DNA from: Flammeovirgaceae bacterium UBA2786
GTDB taxonomy: Bacteria; Bacteroidota; Bacteroidia; Cytophagales; Cyclobacteriaceae
Direction of reading: 5' to 3'
Length of the DNA stretch: 64,000 nt
Assembly: GCA_002352225.1 (NCBI GenBank)
Contig: DEIA01000074.1
Span: forward strand, 1 to 64,000
The notes below the pieces were generated by a model that saw only the letters and a program-made list of their open reading frames with translations, did no database searches and was not told where the DNA came from. The position numbers and the translations under genes are program-made. Each line of letters opens with the position of its first letter. Position 1 is the stretch's first letter. Shown in pieces: positions 55,194 to 64,000 of this stretch.

Positions 55194-57137
55194 ATGGTAA
55201 GTGGTAAGAAGCGTGTACTGATAGAGAATGTTCAACCCCAGGTAGATGGAGGACTATATCCTGCCAAACGAACGGAAGGCGAACGGGTAGATGTAACTTC
55301 AGCGATTTTTGGCGATGGTCACGATCATATAAGAGGCGAAGTTTTGTATAAAAAGCAAAACGACACACAATGGACCAGTGTGGAACTGACCCCGACTTAT
55401 AATGACGAGTGGCAGGCATCTTTTTACGTGCCCGAAAAAGGATACTATGTGTTTACCATTCAGGCATGGATCGACCATTTCGAAACATGGTACGATGGTT
55501 TTAAGAAAAAGGCGCTGGCTAAAGTTGATGTAACCGTAGAGTTGACTGAAGGTGTTATCCTTTTAAAAAAATTGGGCCAAACCAACGCGTCTCTTTTAAG
55601 TATAGCCCGTAAACTGGAAGATAAAAAGCAGGAAACAGCAATTGAATTTGTATTGAGCGATGATTTTGCACGTATTGTGCACGAAAACCCGTTACGCGAC
55701 AATGAAACCCGATACGAAAAGGAATTTGTCATTCAGGTAGAGCATCGCAAAGCTAACTTTAGTGCATGGTATGAGTTTTTTCCAAGATCATCTTCTCTTG
55801 AAGATGGCAAGGAAGGCAATTTTAAAGATTGTATAAAGTTATTACCCCGCATAGCGGCCATGGGTTTTGATGTACTTTATTTTCCGCCCATACATCCTAT
55901 TGGTAAGGTTAACCGTAAAGGCAAAAACAACAATGTAAGCTCTAAACCCGGAGAACCGGGTTCACCCTGGGCTATTGGCAGCAACGAGGGGGGGCATAAA
56001 GCTATCTTACCTGAGTTGGGCACGCTTGAAGATTTTAAGAAGTTGGTGGGAGAGGCTCATAAATTTGGTATCGACATTGCAATGGATATTGCATTTCAAT
56101 GCGCACCCGATCATCCCTATGTAAAAGACCACCCCGATTGGTTTAAACAACGCCCGGATGGATCCATTCAATACGCAGAAAATCCACCCAAGAAGTATCA
56201 GGATATCTACCCATTCAACTTTGAGTCTGATGACTGGGAAAATTTATGGGCAGAATTGAAGTCGGTATTCTTTTATTGGATTGAGCAGGGTGTAACCATT
56301 TTTAGAATAGATAATCCGCATACTAAGCCCATCCCATTCTGGCAATGGGTAATTGCAGAAGTACAGAAATTACATCCTGATGTTATCTTCCTGTCAGAAG
56401 CCTTTACCAGACCCAGGATTATGGCATCGTTGGCAAAGGTAGGGTTTACACAATCATACACGTACTTTACCTGGCGTGTATCGAAGCAGGAGTTAACAGA
56501 GTATATGAATGAGTTGATATTCGGTCAATCACGAAATTATTTCCGGCCGAACTTCTGGCCCAACACACCCGATATATTACCCTACCATTTACAACATCAG
56601 GGGGAAAATGCTTTTATACTTCGGTATGCCCTTGCTGCAACTCTTTCCTCAAACTATGGTGTGTATGGCCCACCCTACGAGTTTGGAGAGAACAGCCCCA
56701 TTGAAGGAAAGGAAGAATATTACAATTCAGAGAAATATGAAATAAGGCACTATGATTGGAAACGTACCAACAGGCTTACCGATATAATGAGCTTGTTGAA
56801 TAAAATACGAAAAGAGAATGCAGCCCTTCAATCCACCTGGAATCTGCAATTCTGCCCAATTGATAATAGCCAGATCATAGCCTATCTCAAAGCTACAGAC
56901 GACCTTTCAAATATTATAATGGTTGTGGTAAACCTCGACTCCAACAACACACAACACGGGTATGTTCAACTACCAAAAGCTAAGTTGAACCTAACGGATA
57001 AGATCAATATTAAACTGCATGACCTGATAACGGATGAACACTTTACCTGGACACAAGAGTGGAACTATGTTCATCTAAATCCAAACAAAATGCCGTTTCA
57101 TTTATTCAAAATAGAAATCCACGAGTCAAACATGTAG
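55194..57137 (+). CDS. glgE: Alpha-1,4-glucan:maltose-1-phosphate maltosyltransferase
   Basis: 647 residues. GlgE-type GH13: N-terminal beta domain (about 1-120), then a barrel opened by YFPPIHPIGKVNRKGKNNN, nucleophile Asp near 373 (IFRIDNPHTKP), acid/base Glu near 402 (FLSEAFTRP) and the NTPDILPYHLQ loop. It transfers maltosyl units from maltose-1-phosphate to the non-reducing end of alpha-glucans. Maltose-1-phosphate is made by the maltokinase domain of the next gene, which starts 1 bp after the stop. Confidence 0.95.
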   Translation: MVSGKKRVLIENVQPQVDGGLYPAKRTEGERVDVTSAIFGDGHDHIRGEVLYKKQNDTQWTSVELTPTYNDEWQASFYVPEKGYYVFTIQAWIDHFETWYDGFKKKALAKVDVTVELTEGVILLKKLGQTNASLLSIARKLEDKKQETAIEFVLSDDFARIVHENPLRDNETRYEKEFVIQVEHRKANFSAWYEFFPRSSSLEDGKEGNFKDCIKLLPRIAAMGFDVLYFPPIHPIGKVNRKGKNNNVSSKPGEPGSPWAIGSNEGGHKAILPELGTLEDFKKLVGEAHKFGIDIAMDIAFQCAPDHPYVKDHPDWFKQRPDGSIQYAENPPKKYQDIYPFNFESDDWENLWAELKSVFFYWIEQGVTIFRIDNPHTKPIPFWQWVIAEVQKLHPDVIFLSEAFTRPRIMASLAKVGFTQSYTYFTWRVSKQELTEYMNELIFGQSRNYFRPNFWPNTPDILPYHLQHQGENAFILRYALAATLSSNYGVYGPPYEFGENSPIEGKEEYYNSEKYEIRHYDWKRTNRLTDIMSLLNKIRKENAALQSTWNLQFCPIDNSQIIAYLKATDDLSNIIMVVVNLDSNNTQHGYVQLPKAKLNLTDKINIKLHDLITDEHFTWTQEWNYVHLNPNKMPFHLFKIEIHESNM

Positions 57138-57138
57138 T

Positions 57139-60100
57139 ATGGCAAGCAAAATTACCAATGCATTATGGTTTAAAGATGCAGTTATCTATGAATTGAGTGT
57201 ACGGGCATTTCAAGACAGTAATGCCGATGGCATTGGCGATTTTCCCGGCCTTATTCAACGGCTGGATTACTTAGAAGACCTGGGTGTTAACACCATTTGG
57301 TTATTACCCTTCTTTCCATCACCGCTCAAAGATGATGGCTACGATGTAACCGAGTACTGCGATATACACCCTGACTATGGTACTCTTGCCGACTTCAGGC
57401 TCTTCCTTAAAGAAGCCCATCGCAGAAACATCAGGGTTATTACAGAGTTGGTTTTGAATCATACTTCCGATCAGCATCCCTGGTTTCAGAAATCGCGAAA
57501 AGCACGTTCGGGCTCCCGGTATAAAGACTATTATGTGTGGAGCGATAATGTAGACCGCTACCGCGATGCACGCATTATGTTTACCGATGATGAATCTTCT
57601 AACTGGTCGTGGGATAATGAAGCCAAAATGTACTATTGGCACCGCTACTACCGCCATCAGCCAGAGTTGAACTACGAAAATTCAGAAGTACAACTCGAGA
57701 TTATTAAAGTGGTCGATTTCTGGATGAAGTTGGGTGTTGATGGTTTTCGGTTAGCGAATGTTCCTTTTTTGTTTGAAGAAGAAGGAACCAGTTGTGAGAA
57801 TTTGCCACAAACCCATTCTTTCTTAAAACGCTTACGCGCGCACATCGATAAACATTATGAAAATCGTATACTTATAGCCGAAGCAAATATGTGGCCGGAA
57901 GATGCGGCCCAGTATTTTGGGCAAGGCGATGAGTGCCACATGAATTTTCATTATCCATTAATGCCTCGCTTGTATCTGGGACTAAGAACAGAAGATGCCT
58001 ATCCCATAATCGATATTCTGGAACAAACTCCATCGGCACCGCCAAATGTTCAATGGGCGCTTTTCTTACGTAACCACGATGAGATTGGTTTGGAGATGGT
58101 AACAGAAGAAGAAAAGGATTATTTGTTTAAAGCCTACGCTACCGATCCCAACACCAAACACAACATTGGTATACGCAGGCGTCTGGCCCCTTTGCTTAAC
58201 AACGATAGAAGAAAAGTTGAACTACTATATGCAATCCTGTTTTCGCTGCCCGGTACACCCGTTTTGTATTATGGCGATGAAATTGGAATGGGCGATAATA
58301 TTTATCTAGGCGATAGGTTTGGTGTGCGTACTCCCATGCAATGGAATATGAATCTTAATGCCGGGTTTTCAACCGCTAATCCTCAAAAACTTTATTTGCC
58401 AATAATCACAGACCCGATGTATCGCCACGAATCGATTAATGTGGCCACACAGGAAGAAAACCCATCGTCATTGTTATGGTGGATTCGCAACCTGCTGTCT
58501 ATGCGCAAACGATTAGGGGTTTTTGGTAAGGGTAGTTTGAAATTTATTGACAGTAGTAATTCGAAAGTGCTGTGTTTTGCCAGAACGTACGAGAAAGAGA
58601 ATATTATTGTTGTTGCTAATCTATCTCAATTTAGCCAGGCCACTACACTCGATCTTAAATCATTTAAAGATTGCGATATTACCGAAGTGTTCAGTCAGAA
58701 CCGGTTTATGAGTGTTGGCGAAGGCGAGTACTCCATTACAGTTGGCCCTTACGGGTATTTCTGGTTTCAGGCCGATGTATCAGAAAAGAAAGTGCAAAGC
58801 AGTAATTCAAACGAGTTGTTCTTGTTTAAACCCGAGCTTTCATGGGAACGTACCTTTAGCAACTATAACGATGTACGCTTGTTAGAGCGAAAAGTACTTC
58901 AGCCATTTATGAAGAAGTGTAGGTGGTTTGGCGGAAAGGCCAGACCTATCTCAAAGGTAAGTGTTAACAAAATGATTCCACTTAAAGTGGATGGCGAAAT
59001 TCATTACCTGGTAATTGTAGAAGTTCACTATGTACAACGGCTTCCCGAACTATATTTTCTACCCATGTGCTTTATGCCTTCTGATAGCATGGTAGACAAA
59101 GCTGAATACACTGCGCAAAGTGTAATCTGCAGAGCCGAGGTTCAAGGCAAATTAGGATTTGTTATAGATAGCAGTTACCATAAAGGTTTCCGCGATTTTC
59201 TATTTGTTAGTATGGACCGCAAGCTTAGGATTAAAGAGGAGGAAGGTACACTGGAGTTTAATAGCAGTGTATTTGCAAAGCTCAATTCTGATGAAGTGGA
59301 ATCCAAAATATTAAAGGCAGACTCGAGCAATACGGCCATGGTGTATAACGATAAGTACTTCTTCAAGTTTTATCGGAAAATCGAAACCGAGATAAACCCA
59401 GATCTGGAGATCGTAAGATTCTTGTCAGAAAACACATCCTTTCGTAATGCACCCAAGTATGCCGGTAGTGTAGAATTTCGCGACAACGAAGGTAATATAA
59501 TTGTGTTCGGGTTGCTGCAAGAGAAGGTAGATAACCAGGGCGATTCGTGGGTTATGACGATCGACTCGGTAGGCCGTTTCTATGAACGAATAATGGCAAA
59601 GGCGAAGAAAGAAAAATTGCCTCCTTTAATAAATAAAGCTGCTTTGCAATTTGAAGACGCCCCGGAAATAATTCAGGAGTTTATTGGGCGCGGTTTTTAC
59701 GAGCGGGTGGTTCGGTTAGGTCAACGCACTGCCGAAATGCATCAGGCTTTAGCTTCAGATAAAGTTAATGCCGCGTTTGTACCAGAATCTTTCACCACAA
59801 ATTATCAACGATCGCTATACTCTGCACTAAGAAAGTTAACACGCGATAGGTTTAAACTGCTGGAGCAATCCATACCTAAATTAAATGACCAAACACAAGA
59901 GTTAGCCAAAAAAGTGCTTGCTCTGGAAGACAAAGTGTTAGAATGCTTTAGCGAAATTTATCAAACCAAGATTAACGCCAACAAAACCCGTATTCATGGA
60001 GATTACCACTTAGGCCAGGTATTGTTTACCGGAAAAGATTTTATAATTATTGATTTTGAAGGTGAGCCCGGATTTAGTTTTAGCGAACGCAGGTTAAAGA

Positions 60101-60465
60101 AGAATCCATTTAAAGATGTTGCCGGAATGATGCGCTCGTTTCATTATGCTGCATTTGGTAAAATTCTGTTAAATGAAAACTACCGCGAAAAAGATATTGA
60201 GTTTTTAGAACAATGGGCCGATCAATGGCAACATTATATTAGCCGGTTCTATCTGGGCGCATATCTGGAACGAATGGGATCTAAGGCAGACTTGAATAAC
60301 GAAGATGAAATTTTAATTCGTACATACCTGCTCGAAAAAGCAATTTATGAATTAGGTTATGAACTGAATGGCCGCCCCGATTGGGTTAACATACCGTTGC
60401 GCGGAATTTATTACCTTATGAACCGCTATTTTCAGGCAAGAGAAGAAAGAAAAAAGAAAAACTGA
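57139..60465 (+). CDS. treS-mak: Trehalose synthase-maltokinase fusion with TreS nucleophile missing
   Basis: 1108 residues. Residues 1-540 are the TreS (GH13_16) domain. Regions III and IV are normal (AEANMWP with Glu248; LRNHDE with Asp314), but region II reads GFRLANVPFL, with Ala206 where the nucleophile Asp belongs, and region I has Glu103 where Asp is usual. The domain is therefore probably inactive as a trehalose synthase. Residues about 570-1108 are maltokinase: MKKCRWFGGKARP, the catalytic HGDYHLGQVL (Asp near 955) and IIDFEGEP, all intact. It should make maltose-1-phosphate for GlgE from ATP and maltose. Confidence 0.9.
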   Translation: MASKITNALWFKDAVIYELSVRAFQDSNADGIGDFPGLIQRLDYLEDLGVNTIWLLPFFPSPLKDDGYDVTEYCDIHPDYGTLADFRLFLKEAHRRNIRVITELVLNHTSDQHPWFQKSRKARSGSRYKDYYVWSDNVDRYRDARIMFTDDESSNWSWDNEAKMYYWHRYYRHQPELNYENSEVQLEIIKVVDFWMKLGVDGFRLANVPFLFEEEGTSCENLPQTHSFLKRLRAHIDKHYENRILIAEANMWPEDAAQYFGQGDECHMNFHYPLMPRLYLGLRTEDAYPIIDILEQTPSAPPNVQWALFLRNHDEIGLEMVTEEEKDYLFKAYATDPNTKHNIGIRRRLAPLLNNDRRKVELLYAILFSLPGTPVLYYGDEIGMGDNIYLGDRFGVRTPMQWNMNLNAGFSTANPQKLYLPIITDPMYRHESINVATQEENPSSLLWWIRNLLSMRKRLGVFGKGSLKFIDSSNSKVLCFARTYEKENIIVVANLSQFSQATTLDLKSFKDCDITEVFSQNRFMSVGEGEYSITVGPYGYFWFQADVSEKKVQSSNSNELFLFKPELSWERTFSNYNDVRLLERKVLQPFMKKCRWFGGKARPISKVSVNKMIPLKVDGEIHYLVIVEVHYVQRLPELYFLPMCFMPSDSMVDKAEYTAQSVICRAEVQGKLGFVIDSSYHKGFRDFLFVSMDRKLRIKEEEGTLEFNSSVFAKLNSDEVESKILKADSSNTAMVYNDKYFFKFYRKIETEINPDLEIVRFLSENTSFRNAPKYAGSVEFRDNEGNIIVFGLLQEKVDNQGDSWVMTIDSVGRFYERIMAKAKKEKLPPLINKAALQFEDAPEIIQEFIGRGFYERVVRLGQRTAEMHQALASDKVNAAFVPESFTTNYQRSLYSALRKLTRDRFKLLEQSIPKLNDQTQELAKKVLALEDKVLECFSEIYQTKINANKTRIHGDYHLGQVLFTGKDFIIIDFEGEPGFSFSERRLKKNPFKDVAGMMRSFHYAAFGKILLNENYREKDIEFLEQWADQWQHYISRFYLGAYLERMGSKADLNNEDEILIRTYLLEKAIYELGYELNGRPDWVNIPLRGIYYLMNRYFQAREERKKKN

Positions 60466-62426
60466 TGGCAAAGAAATCATCCAAACCTAAAACCGAAGAG
60501 CTGGACTCGTTCAGCCTGCTTACCGATTTCGACATTCATCTGTTTAAAAGTGGTAAACACTTTAAGCTATATGAAAAGCTGGGCGCACATCCGGCCACGT
60601 TTAAAAAACAATCGGGTACGTACTTTGCTGTTTGGGCACCGAATGCACGCAGTGTTTCCGTTATCGGAAATTTCAATCACTGGAATAGTAACGACCATAA
60701 ACTCACACCCCGTTGGGATGAATCCGGAATATGGGAAGGCTTTTTTCCGGGAATAGCAAAAGGCGAAGCATATAAGTATGCAATTAATTCCAATACAGGA
60801 GAATATTTAGAAAAAGCCGATCCGTTTGCATTTTATGCCGAAGTTGCCCCCCGCACAGCATCTATTGTATGGGATCATACCTATACCTGGCGCGATAGCG
60901 TTTGGCTCAACGATCGAAAAAAGAACGCCTCTAAACCTAAACCATATTCTGTTTACGAGGTGCATGCCGGAAGCTGGCGCAGAAAACATGATGATGGAAA
61001 TAGATCACTCTCGTATAAAGAACTCGCTCATGAGTTGGTTAATTATGTGAAAGAGAATGGCTTTACACATGTAGAGTTTTTGCCCATTATGGAACACCCG
61101 TTCTTTGGATCGTGGGGATATCAGCTAACCGGATATTTTGCGCCCACGAGTCGTTTTGGCGAACCGCAGGATTTTATGGAGTTGGTTAATGCATTGCACG
61201 AAGCTGAGATTGGTGTAATACTCGATTGGGTGCCTTCGCATTTTCCTGGCGATGCGCATGGACTTTATAAGTTTGATGGAACGCATTTATATGAACATGC
61301 CGATCCCCGCAAGGGTTTCCATCCGGACTGGAGCAGTTATATCTATAATTACGGAAGAGCAGAGGTGCGATCATTCCTGATTAGTAATGCATTATTCTGG
61401 TTAGAAGTATTTCACGCAGATGGTTTGCGCGTAGATGCCGTTGCTTCAATGCTTTATCTTGATTATTCCCGTAAGGAAGGAGAGTGGATACCAAACGAGT
61501 ATGGCGGAAATGAGAATATTGAGGCCATCAATTTTTTAAAAGAATTTAACGAAGTAGTGTATGGCAACTTCCCGGATGCAATAACTATTGCCGAAGAAAG
61601 CACTGCCTGGCCCGGGGTTTCCAAACCAACGTACTTAGGTGGTTTAGGGTTTGGGCAGAAGTGGATGATGGGGTGGATGCACGACACATTGCATTATTTT
61701 AAGTCCGATCCTGTACATCGTAAATATCATCAGGATGAAATTACGTTCAGTATCGTATATGCCTTTACCGAAAATTTTATGCTACCGCTTTCGCATGATG
61801 AAGTGGTACATGGCAAAGGCTCGCTCATGGGCCGTATGCCGGGCGATGAGTGGCGTAGGTTTGCCAACTTACGTTTAATGTACACGTATATGTTCACTCA
61901 TCCCGGCAGTAAGTTACTGTTTATGGGTGGCGAGTTTGGCCAAACAGCCGAATGGAACCACGATGGCAGTTTAGATTGGCATCTATTGGACTATGCGCCT
62001 CACCAGGGCATGCTTACTTTAATTCGTGAATTAAATCAATTGTATAAAACCGAATCCGCTTGTTTTCAATTTCAATTTGATAACCGCGGGTTTGAATGGG
62101 TGGATTACTCTGATCGCGAAAACAGCGTAATTGTTTTTATGCGCAAAACTGATAATAAGCATGAGTCTATTTTGATTATATGCAATTTTACACCTGAAGT
62201 ACGCGAGCATTATCGGATTGGTGTTCCACTGCGGGGCACGTATAAAGAAATATTCAGTTCGGATAACATGAAGTATGGCGGAAGTGGATTGTTGAATATG
62301 GGTTTACTGTATACTTCACCAGTTAAATATCATAATCGCGATTATTCAGTGTCTATAACACTACCTCCTCTTGGCGCTACTATTTTAAAACTTGTTGAAG
62401 AAAAGGCTGAGTTTGATTTAGAGTAA
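60465..62426 (+). CDS. glgB: 1,4-alpha-glucan branching enzyme
   Basis: 653 residues. N-terminal CBM48-type domain (YFAVWAPNARSVSVIGNFNHW), then a GH13 barrel with HFPGD, GLRVDAVASMLYLDY (nucleophile Asp), ITIAEESTAWP (Glu) and LSHDEVVHGK (Asp). It adds alpha-1,6 branches to the glucan made by GlgE. The start overlaps the previous stop (TGATG). Confidence 0.95.
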   Translation: MAKKSSKPKTEELDSFSLLTDFDIHLFKSGKHFKLYEKLGAHPATFKKQSGTYFAVWAPNARSVSVIGNFNHWNSNDHKLTPRWDESGIWEGFFPGIAKGEAYKYAINSNTGEYLEKADPFAFYAEVAPRTASIVWDHTYTWRDSVWLNDRKKNASKPKPYSVYEVHAGSWRRKHDDGNRSLSYKELAHELVNYVKENGFTHVEFLPIMEHPFFGSWGYQLTGYFAPTSRFGEPQDFMELVNALHEAEIGVILDWVPSHFPGDAHGLYKFDGTHLYEHADPRKGFHPDWSSYIYNYGRAEVRSFLISNALFWLEVFHADGLRVDAVASMLYLDYSRKEGEWIPNEYGGNENIEAINFLKEFNEVVYGNFPDAITIAEESTAWPGVSKPTYLGGLGFGQKWMMGWMHDTLHYFKSDPVHRKYHQDEITFSIVYAFTENFMLPLSHDEVVHGKGSLMGRMPGDEWRRFANLRLMYTYMFTHPGSKLLFMGGEFGQTAEWNHDGSLDWHLLDYAPHQGMLTLIRELNQLYKTESACFQFQFDNRGFEWVDYSDRENSVIVFMRKTDNKHESILIICNFTPEVREHYRIGVPLRGTYKEIFSSDNMKYGGSGLLNMGLLYTSPVKYHNRDYSVSITLPPLGATILKLVEEKAEFDLE

Positions 62427-62459
62427 ATTAATTTTTTAAACTGTCGTTAAATAATTGTT

Positions 62460-64000
62460 ATGTCGGGCGAAGCACCACAGAAATACGTTTGTATTCACGG
62501 TCATTTCTATCAACCTCCACGCGAAAATGCCTGGCTCGAGGTAATTGAGCTGCAGGATTCTGCCTATCCCTATCACGATTGGAACGAACGCATTACAGCC
62601 GAGTGCTACGAACCCAACGCTACTTCAAGAATTTTAAATGAAGATAGCGTTATTAAAAACATTGTTAATAACTATGCCCGTATCAGTTTCAACTTTGGGC
62701 CTACTTTACTTTCGTGGATGGAAGTTTATGCGCCCGATACGTATGAGGCAGTTTTAGAAGCTGATAAGCTAAGTGCAAAAAATTTTGGCGGTCATGGCTC
62801 TGCCGTAGCTCAAGTGTATAATCATATGATTATGCCATTAGCTAATCGTGCGGATAAAGAAACACAAATCATTTGGGGTATTCGCGATTTTGAGTACCGG
62901 TTTCATCGCAAACCCGAAGGAATGTGGTTGGCCGAAACAGCTGTGGATACAGAAACTCTTGAAGTACTGGCCGAGAATAACATCCGGTTTACCATATTGG
63001 CACCCCGGCAGGCAAAGTCGGTTCGTAAAATCGGATCAACCGACTGGACCGAAGTAAATGACCGCACCATTAATACCACCAAAGCGTACACCTGTAATTT
63101 ACCCAGCGGTAAAAGTATTGTGCTATACTTCTATGAAGGCGATATATCGCAAGGCATTGCCTTTAATGGTTTGTTAAATGATGGTAAACGCTTTGCCGAT
63201 CGCCTATTAAGTGCGATTGATGAAAGTGATGATGAACCACAATTAATTCATGTTGCAACAGACGGAGAAACGTACGGACATCATCATAAGCACGGTGAGA
63301 TGGCTTTAGCTTATTGTCTGGATTATATTGAAAAAGGAAACCAGGCCAGGCTAACCAATTACGCACAGTTTCTGGAGCTTTGCCCACCGCAAGACGAAGC
63401 TCAGATAATTGAGAATAGCTCGTGGAGTTGCGTACATGGTGTTGAACGGTGGAGAAGTAATTGCGGGTGTAACTCGGGTAAACCCGGATACCACCAACTC
63501 TGGCGTCAACCCCTTAAGGAATCGCTAGATTGGTTACGTAATAAAGCCACTGAAATATTTGAACGGGAAGGAACGAAAGTTATGCACAGTCCATGGGCTG
63601 CTCGTAACGAATACATTAATGTCGTTCTTAAACGCACCGATGACCATGTAAGGCGATTTCTGAAAGATCATGCATTACGTGATGCATCAGCAAACCGTAT
63701 TTTACGCATATTGGAAATGCAGCGTCATGCCATGTTAATGTATACCAGTTGCGGTTGGTTCTTCGATGAAATTTCGGGTATTGAAACCACACAAGTATTA
63801 CAATACGCTTGTCGGGTAATTCAGTTAGCAAACCAGATAGGAGATGTTGACCTGGAGCCAGAGTTTATTCAACGGTTAGAGAGCGCGCCAAGTAATGTAA
63901 GTCAATATGAAAACGGAGGGGGTGTGTATAAAAAGGTAGTGCTTCCATCGCGCACAAATCTGGAGCGCGTAGGTATCCACTATGCGGTATCATCTATTTT
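62460..64000 (+). CDS. GH57 / DUF3536 glycoside hydrolase-like protein (partial, cut by right edge)
   Basis: An open frame from ATG 62460 to the window end (513 codons). GH57 features: CIHGHFYQPPREN near the start, MWLAETAVDTETLEVLAE with the likely nucleophile Glu, and HVATDGETYGHHHKHGE with the acid/base Asp. A DUF3536 region follows. GH57 enzymes act on alpha-glucans as amylases, branching enzymes or 4-alpha-glucanotransferases. It follows glgB by 33 bp and belongs to the operon. Confidence 0.88.
   Translation, partial: MSGEAPQKYVCIHGHFYQPPRENAWLEVIELQDSAYPYHDWNERITAECYEPNATSRILNEDSVIKNIVNNYARISFNFGPTLLSWMEVYAPDTYEAVLEADKLSAKNFGGHGSAVAQVYNHMIMPLANRADKETQIIWGIRDFEYRFHRKPEGMWLAETAVDTETLEVLAENNIRFTILAPRQAKSVRKIGSTDWTEVNDRTINTTKAYTCNLPSGKSIVLYFYEGDISQGIAFNGLLNDGKRFADRLLSAIDESDDEPQLIHVATDGETYGHHHKHGEMALAYCLDYIEKGNQARLTNYAQFLELCPPQDEAQIIENSSWSCVHGVERWRSNCGCNSGKPGYHQLWRQPLKESLDWLRNKATEIFEREGTKVMHSPWAARNEYINVVLKRTDDHVRRFLKDHALRDASANRILRILEMQRHAMLMYTSCGWFFDEISGIETTQVLQYACRVIQLANQIGDVDLEPEFIQRLESAPSNVSQYENGGGVYKKVVLPSRTNLERVGIHYAVSSI

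Overview
The window looks like a chromosome segment from a Bacteroidota member, most likely of the Cytophagia/Cytophagales type. This rests on A+T-leaning coding sequence, promoter-like -33 TTG / -7 TAnnTTTG boxes, many lipoproteins and Sec-secreted proteins, 7TMR-DISM and propeller/Y_Y_Y histidine kinases, a SerB-SerA fusion and a transketolase split into two genes. The genus cannot be told from the sequence alone. No rRNA, tRNA or CRISPR array was seen.

Layout. Positions 1-9.1 kb hold metabolic genes: a serine-biosynthesis fusion cut by the left edge, an ArsN2-like acetyltransferase, a zinc alcohol dehydrogenase, a small membrane protein, the C-terminal half of transketolase, and two secreted amidohydrolase-like proteins. 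Positions 9.3-31.3 kb are an accessory signalling island on the + strand. It has a lipoprotein VOC protein, a TIR-TolB/FlgO-TPR-HD fusion, an IS200/RAYT-type transposase inside an array of about 72-bp palindromic repeats, five histidine kinases with near-identical catalytic cores but different sensors, a lone receiver, a receiver-class III nucleotide cyclase, and a TPR-SLOG-degenerate cyclase protein. Positions 31.3-51.7 kb are mostly housekeeping: Na/Pi symporter, GNAT, transketolase N-terminal half, BCP peroxiredoxin, M23 and M48 peptidases, FAH-family hydrolase, DUF2452 protein, Gfo/Idh oxidoreductase, DnaQ-like exonuclease, a Mur-ligase-like protein without a P-loop, DnaB, quinone oxidoreductase, double VOC protein, EtfBA, bifunctional nuclease and nucleoside transporter. 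They are interrupted by a MITE-like element near 39.6 kb and an IS21 relic with structured repeats near 45.6-45.9 kb. Positions 51.8-64 kb are a tight alpha-glucan operon: two GH13 lipoproteins, GlgE, TreS-maltokinase, GlgB and a GH57/DUF3536 protein cut by the right edge.

How the genes may work together. The kinases, receiver and receiver-cyclase are packed with 2-bp gaps or ATGA overlaps and no DNA-binding regulator is present. The output is therefore probably a cyclic nucleotide rather than direct transcription control; the SLOG/pseudo-cyclase protein could read the signal, and the TIR-HD protein could make or destroy a nucleotide messenger. This is inference. In the glucan operon, maltokinase, GlgE and GlgB look intact, but the trehalose-synthase domain has Ala where the GH13 nucleophile Asp should be, so maltose may come from amylase action rather than from trehalose.

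The most unusual points are the cyclase/SLOG/TIR-HD signalling locus, the apparently dead TreS domain, the transposase fossil upstream of a histidine kinase, and palindromic repeats that have invaded kinase coding sequence.
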